Of a DNA stretch of 36,143 bases, positions 1 through 6,656 are shown piece by piece. A model generated the notes under the pieces. That model did not search any database and had not been told where the DNA came from. It was given only the letters and a program-made list of their open reading frames with translations. The translations under genes were made by a program, and so were the position numbers. Source of the DNA: an uncultured Persicobacter sp. GTDB taxonomy: Bacteria; Bacteroidota; Bacteroidia; Cytophagales; Cyclobacteriaceae. The stretch's first letter is position 1, and each line of letters starts with the position of its first letter. The stretch lies in assembly GCA_947498325.1 (NCBI GenBank), contig CANMKE010000041.1, positions 1-36,143 on the forward strand. Direction: 5' to 3'.

Positions 1-565
1 GCACCGGCAACACCACCCGATTCCTGAAATCACTGAAAGATGCGTACTTCCCGCTTAGGCCCAAAACTTCCTTTAAGCTCTTGAGGGTCATGACACGCTT
101 CTTGTTTTTTGCACTGGCATTCTTGAAAAGACAGTAAAAATAGCTCGTGAAATGACTTTTGAAATTCTGAAAAATGGAATAGGACAGTTTGGTAAATCGC
201 TGTGATTGATGCAATAAATAGTCCTTTAGATCATCACAGAGGCGAACATTAACGTATCCCCGGTGCTTGGGACACTCCAAAAAACCGAGTACTTTAATCA
301 GTTTACCTTTAATCCTGAACTCTTTTGTCATCAAGCCATTAAACACCTCCCGATAGGATTCATAAAGACTGCCAGAGCATTGCTCCGAAGGGCTGAAAAT
401 ATTGAGTGGAATCCGATAATTATGAAACTGATCATCTTCCATTCTAACCTTGCTGATCAAAACTGCAATCACCCTTTGCTCACACATCTGCATCTGTCCA
501 AAAATATCGGACAGATCATTGCCAAAGACGATGGGAGAAATAGACAGTTGTTCTTTAAAGGTCAT
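1..565 (-). CDS. Rep_3-family plasmid replication initiator (partial, runs off left edge)
   Basis: On the minus strand an open frame begins at the ATG at 565 and is still open at base 1, giving 188 N-terminal residues starting MTFKEQLSISPIVFGNDLSD. The pattern (short N-terminal segment, then an amphipathic run ending in YRIPLNIF, then a run around QRFTKLSYSIFQNFKSHFTS) fits the tandem winged-helix initiators of the Rep_3/RepB family (PF01051), which bind iterons and open the origin. The C-terminal part lies outside the window. Five 21-bp iterons lie about 145 bp upstream, with an AT-rich stretch (616-670) between, which is the expected layout. The frame is open a little further upstream but has no ATG, so 565 is the start. 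No clear Shine-Dalgarno sequence is seen. It differs clearly in sequence from the second Rep gene at 21226. Confidence 0.8.
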   Translation of the reverse strand, partial: MTFKEQLSISPIVFGNDLSDIFGQMQMCEQRVIAVLISKVRMEDDQFHNYRIPLNIFSPSEQCSGSLYESYREVFNGLMTKEFRIKGKLIKVLGFLECPKHRGYVNVRLCDDLKDYLLHQSQRFTKLSYSIFQNFKSHFTSYFYCLFKNASAKNKKRVMTLKSLKEVLGLSGKYASFSDFRNRVVLPV

Positions 566-710
566 GGTGAGCGTGATTGTAATCTTATAATTTCTTGGTA
601 TAAGATAAGAATCAATTTTTACAAACTAAACAATTTAGCGAAAAAAAATTTTTAATTTTTTACTAAAAAAAATAGTTGCGTTTTGAAGCCCTAATTTTGC
701 ATAAAAGTGC

Positions 711-812
711 ATCTCCCATTTTTGTCTGAGATTTCCCAAAACTGTCTGTAGATTTCCCATTTTTGTCCGAGAGTCTCCCATAATTGTCTGTGAATCTCCC
801 ATTTTTGTCGGA
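711..812. repeat. Iteron array of the left replication origin
   Basis: Five direct repeats of about 21 bp share the form ATYTCCCATTTTTGTCYGAG. The CCC triplets fall at 715, 735, 756, 777 and 798, so the spacing is 20, 21, 21, 21 (two helical turns). Copies 1, 3 and 5 are nearly identical; copies 2 and 4 differ in the centre. This spacing and the neighbouring Rep_3 gene mark an iteron origin. One more copy stands alone at 1092-1110. Confidence 0.85.
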
Positions 813-1316
813 AGATTTAGTCGTGAAATAGTCAAAAATCCCTGATTTAAGCCTGTAAAGGCCACTTTTGAAAAAATGAAAATTCAGACAAACAATTATA
901 AACATTATAAAAAAACTAAACACTACGAGCTGCGCTCAGTTGGTCGTTCGTTTTTATATTTTTTTGAATTGGAAGAATAGGCCAACAAGAAAAAATTGCA
1001 GATATGAATTTTGTTTGAAGGTTTAACAAATAATAATTTCCGACAATTCCCTGAGCAGAGCCGAATATGCTAAAAAGCATTCAGGTACTCCGATTTCCCA
1101 TTTTTGTCTGCCGCATTTTATCGACGGAAAAGAAGGGCATTGTCAGTTCTTTTCATTTTTGTGGCGATGTTGGAAGGAAAAGGAGGGAGGAACACGTATT
1201 CTTTCTTTACTTGTTTGGCAGTAAAGAGAATTTCCCCAGGTGAAAACCCTGAACTTACTTAACACCAAAATAGTTACTATCATTGTTATTTGGTCTGTTT
1301 ATTGTTACTTTCAGCC
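813..1316. other. Intergenic part of the left origin, no gene
   Basis: About 500 bp without a credible coding frame. It is AT-rich (especially 880-1030). It contains a hairpin ATGCT-AAAA-AGCAT at 1067-1080 and a solitary full-match iteron (GATTTCCCATTTTTGTCTG) at 1092-1110. The region between iterons and the HigB gene probably belongs to the origin and to the HigBA promoter, but I cannot assign a promoter box with confidence. Confidence 0.5.
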
Positions 1317-1628
1317 ATGGTAAAAACACGAAACAGGATCATAAGCGATAAAGTGATTCGGGAATTTTTACTCAAGCACCCTACCGCTAAGCACGTATTT
1401 GAGCGGTGGCTATTTGACGCCAAAAGGGGGATCTTTAAAAATTTTGATGACCTTCAAAAAACGTTTAGGGCCCCAGATAAAGCCGGTAAGAACATTGTTT
1501 TCAATATCGGTGGGAACAAATACCGACTGGTGGCAGATATCAGAATGACTGAAAACAGAGCGATATTCTATATTTTATTCGTAGGGACGCATAAGGCTTA
1601 CGATCAAATTAAGGCAGAAGAACTATGA
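1317..1628 (+). CDS. HigB-type mRNA interferase toxin
   Basis: A 103-residue protein starting MVKTRNRIISDK. The C-terminal half has the signature of the HigB_toxin family (PF09907): a GNKYRLV strand, a basic/acidic turn and a final strand ending in VGTHKAYDQI. Family members cleave mRNA on the ribosome when their antitoxin is lost. The frame is open to an earlier ATG at 1290, but the added residues (MVCLLLLSA) look like untranslated leader and the family normally starts near the MVKTR position. The stop overlaps the next gene's start as ATGA, so the two are translationally coupled, in the toxin-first order typical of HigBA. It sits beside the left replication origin, where it could stabilise the replicon. 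Confidence 0.85.
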   Translation: MVKTRNRIISDKVIREFLLKHPTAKHVFERWLFDAKRGIFKNFDDLQKTFRAPDKAGKNIVFNIGGNKYRLVADIRMTENRAIFYILFVGTHKAYDQIKAEEL

Positions 1629-2023
1629 AGTTAAAGACAGAACAAGAATATGACAAAGCGGTTGAGATCATCAATGGCCTACTGAAAAAAGAGCTTGATA
1701 CTTTTGATGAAATTTATCTGGACGCACTGACGGATGCAGTAGAGGAGTATCAAGATGAAATGTTTGAGCCATTAGGCGAACCAACCGCTCAGGAATACCT
1801 GTTAGCGATCATGGAGGAGTATGATATGGCCAAAAAGGATCTGATTCCCTATTTCGGGAGCAAACAGCGTGTTTACGAATTTTTCAAAGGGAATAGTCCA
1901 TCCAAAGACACCATCGCTCGCCTGGTTCAAGGTCTAAACATTCCAGCCAATATATTCTTCAACAGCACCAACTATCATATTGACTTGGAAGAAGCTAAGG
2001 CTCCGAATAATATGGGGGTGTAA
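1625..2023 (+). CDS. HigA-type antitoxin, HTH regulator
   Basis: A 132-residue protein encoded with an ATGA overlap behind the HigB toxin. The N-terminal half is acidic and helical. The C-terminal half carries an Xre-like helix-turn-helix (around residues 78-112, with the SKQRVYEFFKG and SKDTIARLVQGLNIPANIF segments), as in HigA antitoxins that have a long N-terminal extension. It should neutralise HigB and repress the operon. A strong intrinsic terminator follows 60 bp after the stop, so toxin and antitoxin form a closed two-gene unit. Confidence 0.85.
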   Translation: MKLKTEQEYDKAVEIINGLLKKELDTFDEIYLDALTDAVEEYQDEMFEPLGEPTAQEYLLAIMEEYDMAKKDLIPYFGSKQRVYEFFKGNSPSKDTIARLVQGLNIPANIFFNSTNYHIDLEEAKAPNNMGV

Positions 2024-2082
2024 GACAAGGCCCGTGGTTCGATTGGCTACGGAATGAAATAACCTACAGCCTACCCCTTTAC

Positions 2083-2124
2083 AAAATCAGAAATCCACAA
2101 CTTGTTGGTTTTCTGATTTTTTTT
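2083..2124 (+). terminator. Intrinsic terminator of the HigBA operon
   Basis: Perfect 11-bp arms AAAATCAGAAA (2083-2093) and TTTCTGATTTT (2110-2120), with an inner CAAC/GTTG extension and a T-run. This is the standard Bacteroidota long hairpin with U tail, placed directly behind the antitoxin gene. Confidence 0.85.
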
Positions 2125-2134
2125 GATCTTTACT

Positions 2135-2148
2135 GTATAGTTTTATAC
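2135..2148. promoter_or_regulatory. Small palindrome upstream of resolvase
   Basis: GTATA-GTTT-TATAC, 22 bp before the resolvase start codon. It could be a promoter-overlapping operator or part of a resolvase binding site. I see no second or third subsite, so a full res site is not demonstrated. Confidence 0.35.
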
Positions 2149-2170
2149 TACCCGTTCAAAAGCAAACAAA

Positions 2171-2755
2171 ATGAAGGCGATTTACATCCGAGTTTCAACC
2201 ACCAACCAGAACACGGCCATTCAACATGACTCCAGTGGTCAAGCAAAAGAATTTATCGACAAGTGTTCGGGAGCCATTCCATTTTTTGAAAGAGGTGCCG
2301 TGAAGAAATTGGTGCGGGCAGTGGAACAAGGAAAAATCACCGAAGTGGAAGTTTCCCGTTTGGACCGCTTCGGACGGAAAGCCGAAGATGTCAAAAAAGC
2401 CATCAACTGGTTTGGCCGACGGAAAGTGCAAGTTGTGATTAAAAGTCAAGGCTTGGTTTGTTTCAATGAACGCTGGACCCTCACGCCCGCTACCCGAATG
2501 ATTATTGGCATCCTGGCGGAGTTCGCCGAATTCGAAAGAGAAATCATTAAAGAGAAAACCTTGGCCGGCATCGCACACGCCAAACTTGAAGGCAAATTCA
2601 AAGGGCGCAAGCCAGGGAGTAAGAATGTCCATCGCCACCATTTGTACGATAGCGTGATGGCGCATTTGGAGGCGGGATTATCGGTAACGGCTATTCATAA
2701 AATGACTGGGGTGAGTCGGGTGAGTATTTCTAAGTGGCGGGATGAGGGGAGGTAA
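2171..2755 (+). CDS. Small serine recombinase (resolvase/invertase family)
   Basis: A 194-residue protein with the serine-recombinase order: catalytic Ser9 in YIRVSTTNQNT, the arginine segment SRLDRFGR (62-69), the E-helix AEFEREIIKEKTLAGI, and a C-terminal Hin-type helix-turn-helix after a GRKPGSKN linker. The region before SRLDRFGR is shorter than usual, since the common GGRPxLxxLL stretch is reduced to GAVKKLVRAVEQGK. The catalytic residues seem intact. Such enzymes resolve plasmid dimers or cointegrates, or invert DNA. I found no flanking invertible repeats. A 47-bp piece of a closely related gene lies inside the inverted-repeat element at 5633-5839. Confidence 0.85.
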   Translation: MKAIYIRVSTTNQNTAIQHDSSGQAKEFIDKCSGAIPFFERGAVKKLVRAVEQGKITEVEVSRLDRFGRKAEDVKKAINWFGRRKVQVVIKSQGLVCFNERWTLTPATRMIIGILAEFAEFEREIIKEKTLAGIAHAKLEGKFKGRKPGSKNVHRHHLYDSVMAHLEAGLSVTAIHKMTGVSRVSISKWRDEGR

Positions 2756-2764
2756 ATTCGGTTA

Positions 2765-2797
2765 AAAACCGCTCTGAAGATCATTCAGGGAGGTTTT
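2765..2797. terminator. Terminator between convergent resolvase and toxin genes
   Basis: AAAACC...CTGAA-gatca-TTCAG...GGTTTT, 10 bp after the resolvase stop. The symmetric A and T ends let it work in both directions between the convergent units. Confidence 0.6.
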
Positions 2798-2876
2798 GGC
2801 GGGATATGCAGTTATGTGGACGAACTTAAAAAACAAAAATTCCACCTTGCCGAATAAGCAAAATGGGATTTCGAGA

Positions 2877-3176
2877 TTAGTCCACTCTTTTGAGTTGTTC
2901 CTGGAAATACTTTTTGTAGGCTTCGCCTCTTGAAACTAAATATTGAAAAATGACCGTGTCGGTTTCTGGGTCTATAATCAGGACAAAGAAAGCTCTTTGA
3001 CTCCCAATCTTTATCCGATATACATGTTCGAAACCTGACATCTTCAGGCAATCGGTGATCTGTTCTACGGAGGTAGCTTCTTTCACCTCTTCAATCATCC
3101 GTTTTATACTCTGCAATTGCTTGCCTGACTGTTTTTTAACCGCTTTAACAAAGGCTTTGGAATATTCTACCTTCAT
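2877..3176 (-). CDS. RelE/ParE-superfamily toxin
   Basis: A 99-residue basic protein starting MKVEYSKAFVKAVKKQ. It has the RelE fold pattern: two N-terminal helices, then strands with YRIKIGSQRAFFVLI and a closing segment VIFQYLVSRGEAYKKYF. The closest textbook relatives are YafQ/RelE-like ribosome-dependent mRNases; a ParE-like gyrase poison cannot be excluded from sequence alone. The start overlaps the stop of the upstream antitoxin gene (ATGA), so the order is antitoxin then toxin. Confidence 0.8.
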   Translation of the reverse strand: MKVEYSKAFVKAVKKQSGKQLQSIKRMIEEVKEATSVEQITDCLKMSGFEHVYRIKIGSQRAFFVLIIDPETDTVIFQYLVSRGEAYKKYFQEQLKRVD

Positions 3177-3412
3177 TGATTAAGCCAATTTTCAAAATCA
3201 TCCTTCTCTTTCTTCGACAACAAAACTTGTCCATCAGGCTCTGAAGCCAAAAGCGAGCGATAAGCCTGATTATCAGCAATGCTTTCCGCTAACTTATCCA
3301 ATTCTTTCTCTATGAATGATTTAAGATTATCACCATTAAGTGTTGCCTGAATGGACAATGCCCTAAAGGTTGGTTCCTTAATATCAATCAACTTTCGTTT
3401 CCTTCCTTCCAT
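3173..3412 (-). CDS. Antitoxin of the RelE/ParE-like toxin
   Basis: A 79-residue protein, basic at the N-terminus (MEGRKRKLIDIKEPTFRALS) and acidic at the C-terminus (KKEKDDFENWLNQ). The first 40 residues fit a ribbon-helix-helix DNA-binding domain (short strand, helix, turn, helix), and the tail would wrap the toxin. It is coupled to the toxin by a 4-base overlap. The AT-rich divergent region (3413-3480, with repeated TATA-like steps around ACTATATATACGACATATAC) is the likely promoter-operator. Confidence 0.75.
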   Translation of the reverse strand: MEGRKRKLIDIKEPTFRALSIQATLNGDNLKSFIEKELDKLAESIADNQAYRSLLASEPDGQVLLSKKEKDDFENWLNQ

Positions 3413-3506
3413 GTCGTTATTGATTAGTTCGATAAATATACACTATATATACGACATATACAACGCTACGTTATTTGCTCAAGGTTGCCCGCCCTTCCTT
3501 AAATCA

Positions 3507-3518
3507 GTACCACGGTAC
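3507..3518. promoter_or_regulatory. Palindromic operator candidate in divergent intergenic region
   Basis: GTACC-AC-GGTAC lies 45 bp before the HTH gene at 3563, between it and the divergently read toxin-antitoxin unit. It is a plausible binding site for the HTH protein it precedes. Confidence 0.4.
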
Positions 3519-3562
3519 CTGTAAAATTTGATTTAGCAATTCAAAACACTAACTTAAAAACC

Positions 3563-3817
3563 ATGAAAACACCAAGCGCCATCCACTTATTCGAAACTAC
3601 CTCAGAGAAAATTGATTTCCTTCGTGAGTTCAAAAAAGAAGCTACTGCAGAGGAGTACCTCTATGCTTTGGGCGAGCTGATTAAAGGAATCGGTGTTAAT
3701 ACCATGTCGGAGCGTTCGCAGGTATCTCGTCAAACGCTAAGCAAATTGACCAACCGTAAGTCTAATGCTTCTTACAAAACCATCCATGCGATTGAAAAGT
3801 CGTTAGGGTTTATTTAA
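3563..3817 (+). CDS. Small HTH antitoxin-like regulator
   Basis: An 84-residue protein. Residues 45-84 form a helix-turn-helix (MSERSQVSRQTLSKLTNRKSN then YKTIHAIEKSLG) like that of addiction-module antidotes in the HI1420/HigA-2 group. The N-terminal half is helical and acidic. It is followed after 6 bp by a 66-residue gene in the same direction. No toxin of known family is adjacent on this strand, so it may be an orphan antitoxin or work with the next gene. Confidence 0.65.
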   Translation: MKTPSAIHLFETTSEKIDFLREFKKEATAEEYLYALGELIKGIGVNTMSERSQVSRQTLSKLTNRKSNASYKTIHAIEKSLGFI

Positions 3818-3823
3818 AACACA

Positions 3824-4024
3824 ATGACCAGTACCGAAATATTTATCCAATACGAACAAACAGCCCCTGATTACCATTTGCTATTATTGACAATTTCATC
3901 TGCTGCGGGGTACGAAGAAATGTTGAGATTATTAGAGGAAGCTGAGAAGGCAGGAAAAAGACTCTCCATTGAATTTAGCCTTGAGATATTTGATGCTTAC
4001 ACCATTACTCAAGTTGATCCCTGA
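3824..4024 (+). CDS. Unknown 66-residue protein in operon with HTH gene
   Basis: I do not recognise a family. The product (MTSTEIFIQYEQTAPDYHLL...) is acidic and looks like an alpha/beta mini-domain. It starts 6 bp after the HTH gene stop and is followed about 115 bp later by a strong terminator, which supports a real two-gene unit. It could be the partner of the HTH protein, but there is no motif to prove this. Confidence 0.5.
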   Translation: MTSTEIFIQYEQTAPDYHLLLLTISSAAGYEEMLRLLEEAEKAGKRLSIEFSLEIFDAYTITQVDP

Positions 4025-4137
4025 TGGGTCTATGTTGCACAGAACTGAATATCTCGACATAGAAGTGTAGGGAATAATGAAATACAATAAGATTGAAATA
4101 TAAAAAATCCAGGGCTTGCGTAGTTCTGGTAACCCGA

Positions 4138-4159
4138 AGGAGGCAACTGCCTCCTTTTA
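4138..4159 (+). terminator. Intrinsic terminator
   Basis: AAGGAGGC-aact-GCCTCCTT, a perfect 8-bp stem and 4-base loop followed by TTTTA. It closes the HTH/66-residue unit and separates it from the gene at 4248. Confidence 0.8.
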
Positions 4160-4247
4160 TACAACTGTCTATCCAAACACTGAGCATGCTAAACTGGCGT
4201 AGTTATCCAGCACATAAATACTACATTAAGCCATAAACTTTTTTATA

Positions 4248-4952
4248 ATGAAATTTGACGAGCAACTTTTAAGTCCATTCATGGATACCTATTTCGGATA
4301 CGGAAATCTGAAGAGTGATTTTTGGTATGTTGGCATGGAAGAGGGTGGAGACACTTCTGAAGATCGTATCCATGAGATGCTAAACCATTGGCGTGAGAAT
4401 GGTCAGTACCAGACCAAGACACTCAAACATGGCAGAAGTACTCTTCAAAAAACTTGGGAAAAATTAATTAAAATTCACCTCAGTAGTAAACAGGAGGGAA
4501 ATCCTTCAATCGAAGAGGTCAGACAATATCATCAAGATCAATTGGGACAGGAATCGGACTGCTTAGTTGAACTATTTCCTTTGCCATCCCCTGGCATGAA
4601 AAAATGGAGCTATAAAAATTGGAAGTTGAATGAAATTAACTTCTTAGATAGTCGTAAAAATTACCGCCAAAAATTAGGCCCTACCAGGGTAGAAACACTC
4701 AAACAATTAATTGCCGAGCACCGACCAAAGGTAGTCCTGTTCTATGGCAAGCAATATCAATCCTATTGGAATCAAATTACGAGTGTGCAAACGGAAGAAT
4801 GGAAATTATTCGATCAGTTAAAATTTCCTGTAATGATCCATCAAACAGCATTCACGCTCTATGTTTCTATTGCACATGTGGGAGGTGCTCGGGGAGTCAC
4901 TAATCAATTTCTCTACGATGTTGGTAAATTAATCAAAGAACATAGACCCTAA
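4248..4952 (+). CDS. Uncharacterised protein, possible uracil-DNA-glycosylase fold
   Basis: A 234-residue protein. Near the N-terminus it has WYVGMEEGGD (27-36), which resembles the GxxPG-type loop after the first strand of UDG-superfamily proteins. Around residues 161-166 there is a hydrophobic strand plus GK (KVVLFYGKQY), and near the C-terminus IAHVGGARG, where UDGs place their HP-type motif. The key catalytic residues of known classes are not clearly conserved, so DNA-repair activity is not established. It is a single gene preceded by a terminator and followed by a GGAGGG/CCCTCC hairpin (4962-4985) without a T-run. The link to UDG is a fold-level guess. Confidence 0.5.
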   Translation: MKFDEQLLSPFMDTYFGYGNLKSDFWYVGMEEGGDTSEDRIHEMLNHWRENGQYQTKTLKHGRSTLQKTWEKLIKIHLSSKQEGNPSIEEVRQYHQDQLGQESDCLVELFPLPSPGMKKWSYKNWKLNEINFLDSRKNYRQKLGPTRVETLKQLIAEHRPKVVLFYGKQYQSYWNQITSVQTEEWKLFDQLKFPVMIHQTAFTLYVSIAHVGGARGVTNQFLYDVGKLIKEHRP

Positions 4953-5023
4953 GCTCAATAGGGAGGGGATCTACGGATGCCCTCCTACACCAATTAAAAA
5001 TCTTTGAGAGATTGGGGAAACTG

Positions 5024-5068
5024 TGTGATTTGCTTTCAAACTTGGATCTTCCGAGATTAACAACATCG
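5024..5068. repeat. 45-bp direct repeat, copy 1
   Basis: This 45-bp segment (TGTGATTTGCTTTCAAACTT...) is repeated identically at 5100-5144, a 76-bp offset. The second copy joins directly to the IstB remnant. Confidence 0.9.
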
Positions 5069-5099
5069 GCATCCGGAACAAAGACTGCACCTCTGCCGT

Positions 5100-5144
5100 T
5101 GTGATTTGCTTTCAAACTTGGATCTTCCGAGATTAACAACATCG
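5100..5144. repeat. 45-bp direct repeat, copy 2
   Basis: Identical to 5024-5068. The partial tandem duplication lies at the broken edge of the IS21 remnant and probably records a replication or recombination scar. Confidence 0.9.
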
Positions 5145-5309
5145 ATATCCAACCTGGATTTCGACCGATGGCACGAGATCTTCCTCGATCCTGTTTTAAC
5201 GGCTGCTCTGATTGACCGACTGACTCACAAAGCACATTTGTTGAACATGACCGGAGAATCGTACCGACTAAGGGAAACAAAAACTTTCATGAAGCTGTCT
5301 GAAAAATAG
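5145..5309 (+). pseudogene. Remnant of IS21-family IstB ATPase (C-terminus only)
   Basis: The frame encodes SNLDFDRWHEIFLDP, then LTAALIDRLTHKAHLLN, then GESYRLRETKTF and a stop. This is the characteristic C-terminal end of IstB, the AAA+ helper of IS21-family transposition. The Walker motifs and the IstA transposase are absent, so only about 50 residues of a normal roughly 250-residue protein remain. Sequence just after the stop (to about 5375) may be leftover IS end, but I could not define terminal repeats. Confidence 0.75.
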
Positions 5310-5376
5310 TACACTGAAAACTACGGGCAATGTCCCGATTTATTTTATCTTTAGTGGTACCCTTTTCAATTGGTAG

Positions 5377-5565
5377 GGTGGTATAGATTTCGTTGGTGGT
5401 GACAGATCAGAATATTTTATCCCAGTAATAATAGCTATCAGTATAGCATTATTTTTATTGATTAGAGTAGTCATTTTATGGTACTTTAAGATCGATCACA
5501 GAGTTAAGCAAAATGACATGATTATCCTGCTTCTGACGGAATTAGTAAAAAACAAACCTGAGTAA
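5377..5565 (+). pseudogene. Small single-TM protein lacking a start codon
   Basis: A frame open from 5377 to the TAA at 5563-5565 encodes SEYFIPVIIAISIALFLLIR followed by a WYFKID segment and a charged tail ending LTELVKNKPE. This resembles a common small Bacteroidota membrane protein (one TM helix, WYWKID-type motif, coiled tail). An in-frame TAG at 5374-5376 precedes it and no ATG is present before the TM segment. The gene seems to have lost its 5' end to the neighbouring IS21 remnant. Confidence 0.5.
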
Positions 5566-5632
5566 CTCCTACTCATCAGCCTATAAATTTATAGACCAGG
5601 AAGCAATTCTCTGTCCGTTCAAAAAAGGATAG

Positions 5633-5839
5633 GACACTATCCCACAAAGTGTGTAAACTCATTTTAGGATCTGATCATTTTATCGGATCCTATTTTCATG
5701 TATAGCCATAAAGTGACTCAAAATTTATCCCGAGTTTTTAGGTAGACATCGTCATTACTTGTGTACGGCGCATTTGCAAGCGGGATTATCCGTAACGGCG
5801 ATTCATGAAATGAGTTTACACACTTTGTTGGGTAGTGTC
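5633..5839. mobile_element. Non-autonomous inverted-repeat element (MITE-like) with captured resolvase fragment
   Basis: A 207-bp unit bounded by 32-bp inverted repeats at 5633-5664 and 5808-5839 that differ at two positions (ends GACACTAYCC, inner part AGTGTGTAAACTC). This end type resembles IS256-like elements, but no transposase is encoded. Inside lies a GGATC/GATCC hairpin near 5667-5692. There is also a 47-bp segment (5767-5813) matching 42 of 47 bases of the resolvase gene at 2659-2705. No convincing target-site duplication was seen. Confidence 0.7.
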
Positions 5840-5876
5840 TTTTAAAGTAGTAACGGAACAGTTCCCCTCGTGATCT

Positions 5877-6368
5877 TTAAAATTTATCTGGACCTTGCTT
5901 CATTCTAACTTTAAATGAATGTAATAAATTCATAATATCTTCATTAGCAGCATCAATAGGGTAACTCTTTCCTCCTAATGCTGGGTAGAAATTATTAACA
6001 TATTGGCTTGGTTCAACTTGAATTCGGGCAGCCCCATCTTTAGTTTGAATTTTAATAATGGCATAAATATCATTTTCTGTATCGGGTGATGTAGAAGTTA
6101 TGCCTGTAATTATAGTATGGAGCAAATATTTACCCGTAACAGTTCCCGCCTCCTTATCGGAGTATTGAACGACTGATTTGGCGTCAGTAAAATTTTCAAC
6201 CATCCAATTATTTGCCATGACAAATAGATCAGATTGACTAACATTTGGTACATTAACAACACTTCTCTTTGCTTCAGGTGTTAGTAACGTTTTGCTGTAC
6301 ACCCCACCACAACTCGTTAGTAGAACACTACAAAACATAAGGGCCAAGGCAATATTAAATTTTTTCAT
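5877..6368 (-). CDS. DUF4468 lipoprotein
   Basis: A 163-residue precursor with a lipoprotein signal peptide (MKKFNIALALMFCSVLLTSC, lipobox cysteine 20). The mature part has the DUF4468 layout (TBP-like fold): QSDLFVMANNWMVENF, then a charged KEAGTVTGKY strand and a VEPSQY strand. Family members are periplasmic or membrane-attached proteins of unknown function, almost confined to Bacteroidota. It is read away from the restriction operon and has no operon partner in the window. Signal peptide and domain look complete. Confidence 0.8.
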   Translation of the reverse strand: MKKFNIALALMFCSVLLTSCGGVYSKTLLTPEAKRSVVNVPNVSQSDLFVMANNWMVENFTDAKSVVQYSDKEAGTVTGKYLLHTIITGITSTSPDTENDIYAIIKIQTKDGAARIQVEPSQYVNNFYPALGGKSYPIDAANEDIMNLLHSFKVRMKQGPDKF

Positions 6369-6656
6369 ATAAGTAGTAGTTTTAAAAGAATACTAAAAAA
6401 CATACTACCATTTTTGCGCCAACACCATCTATTTGGCTAAAATTCAACCACTTAACGACTGATAACTATCATTATTTACAATACTCAACTTGGGTTCTTA
6501 CAATATTAGGACAGCTACTATATAAAAGCACATCAACTGCACTTACACCTTCTACCTTTGCATCCAATCACAGCTTCCCTCACAGGAAATTCAGGTGATA
6601 AATATCATTCGGAATCATGAATGAAATGCTTACTTTGCTTGCAAACAACTTTGAAT
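6369..6656. promoter_or_regulatory. Divergent promoter region of lipoprotein and defence operon
   Basis: 288 bp without genes. On the + strand a Bacteroidota-type -7 box TACCTTTG (TAnnTTTG) lies at 6553-6560, about 95 bp before the helicase start. A matching -33 TTTG is not evident. The region is AT-rich throughout. Confidence 0.45.

Noticed and set aside
635-923. Two minus-strand reading frames with repeated MGDS/MGNL-like peptides
   Set aside because: The peptide repeats are just the translated 21-bp iterons; no gene features.
2135-2148. Invertible promoter or res site for the serine recombinase
   Set aside because: Only one short palindrome is present; no pair of inverted crossover sites was seen around the gene.
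2195-2665. 156-codon minus-strand frame
   Set aside because: Antisense of the resolvase gene with intact catalytic motifs.
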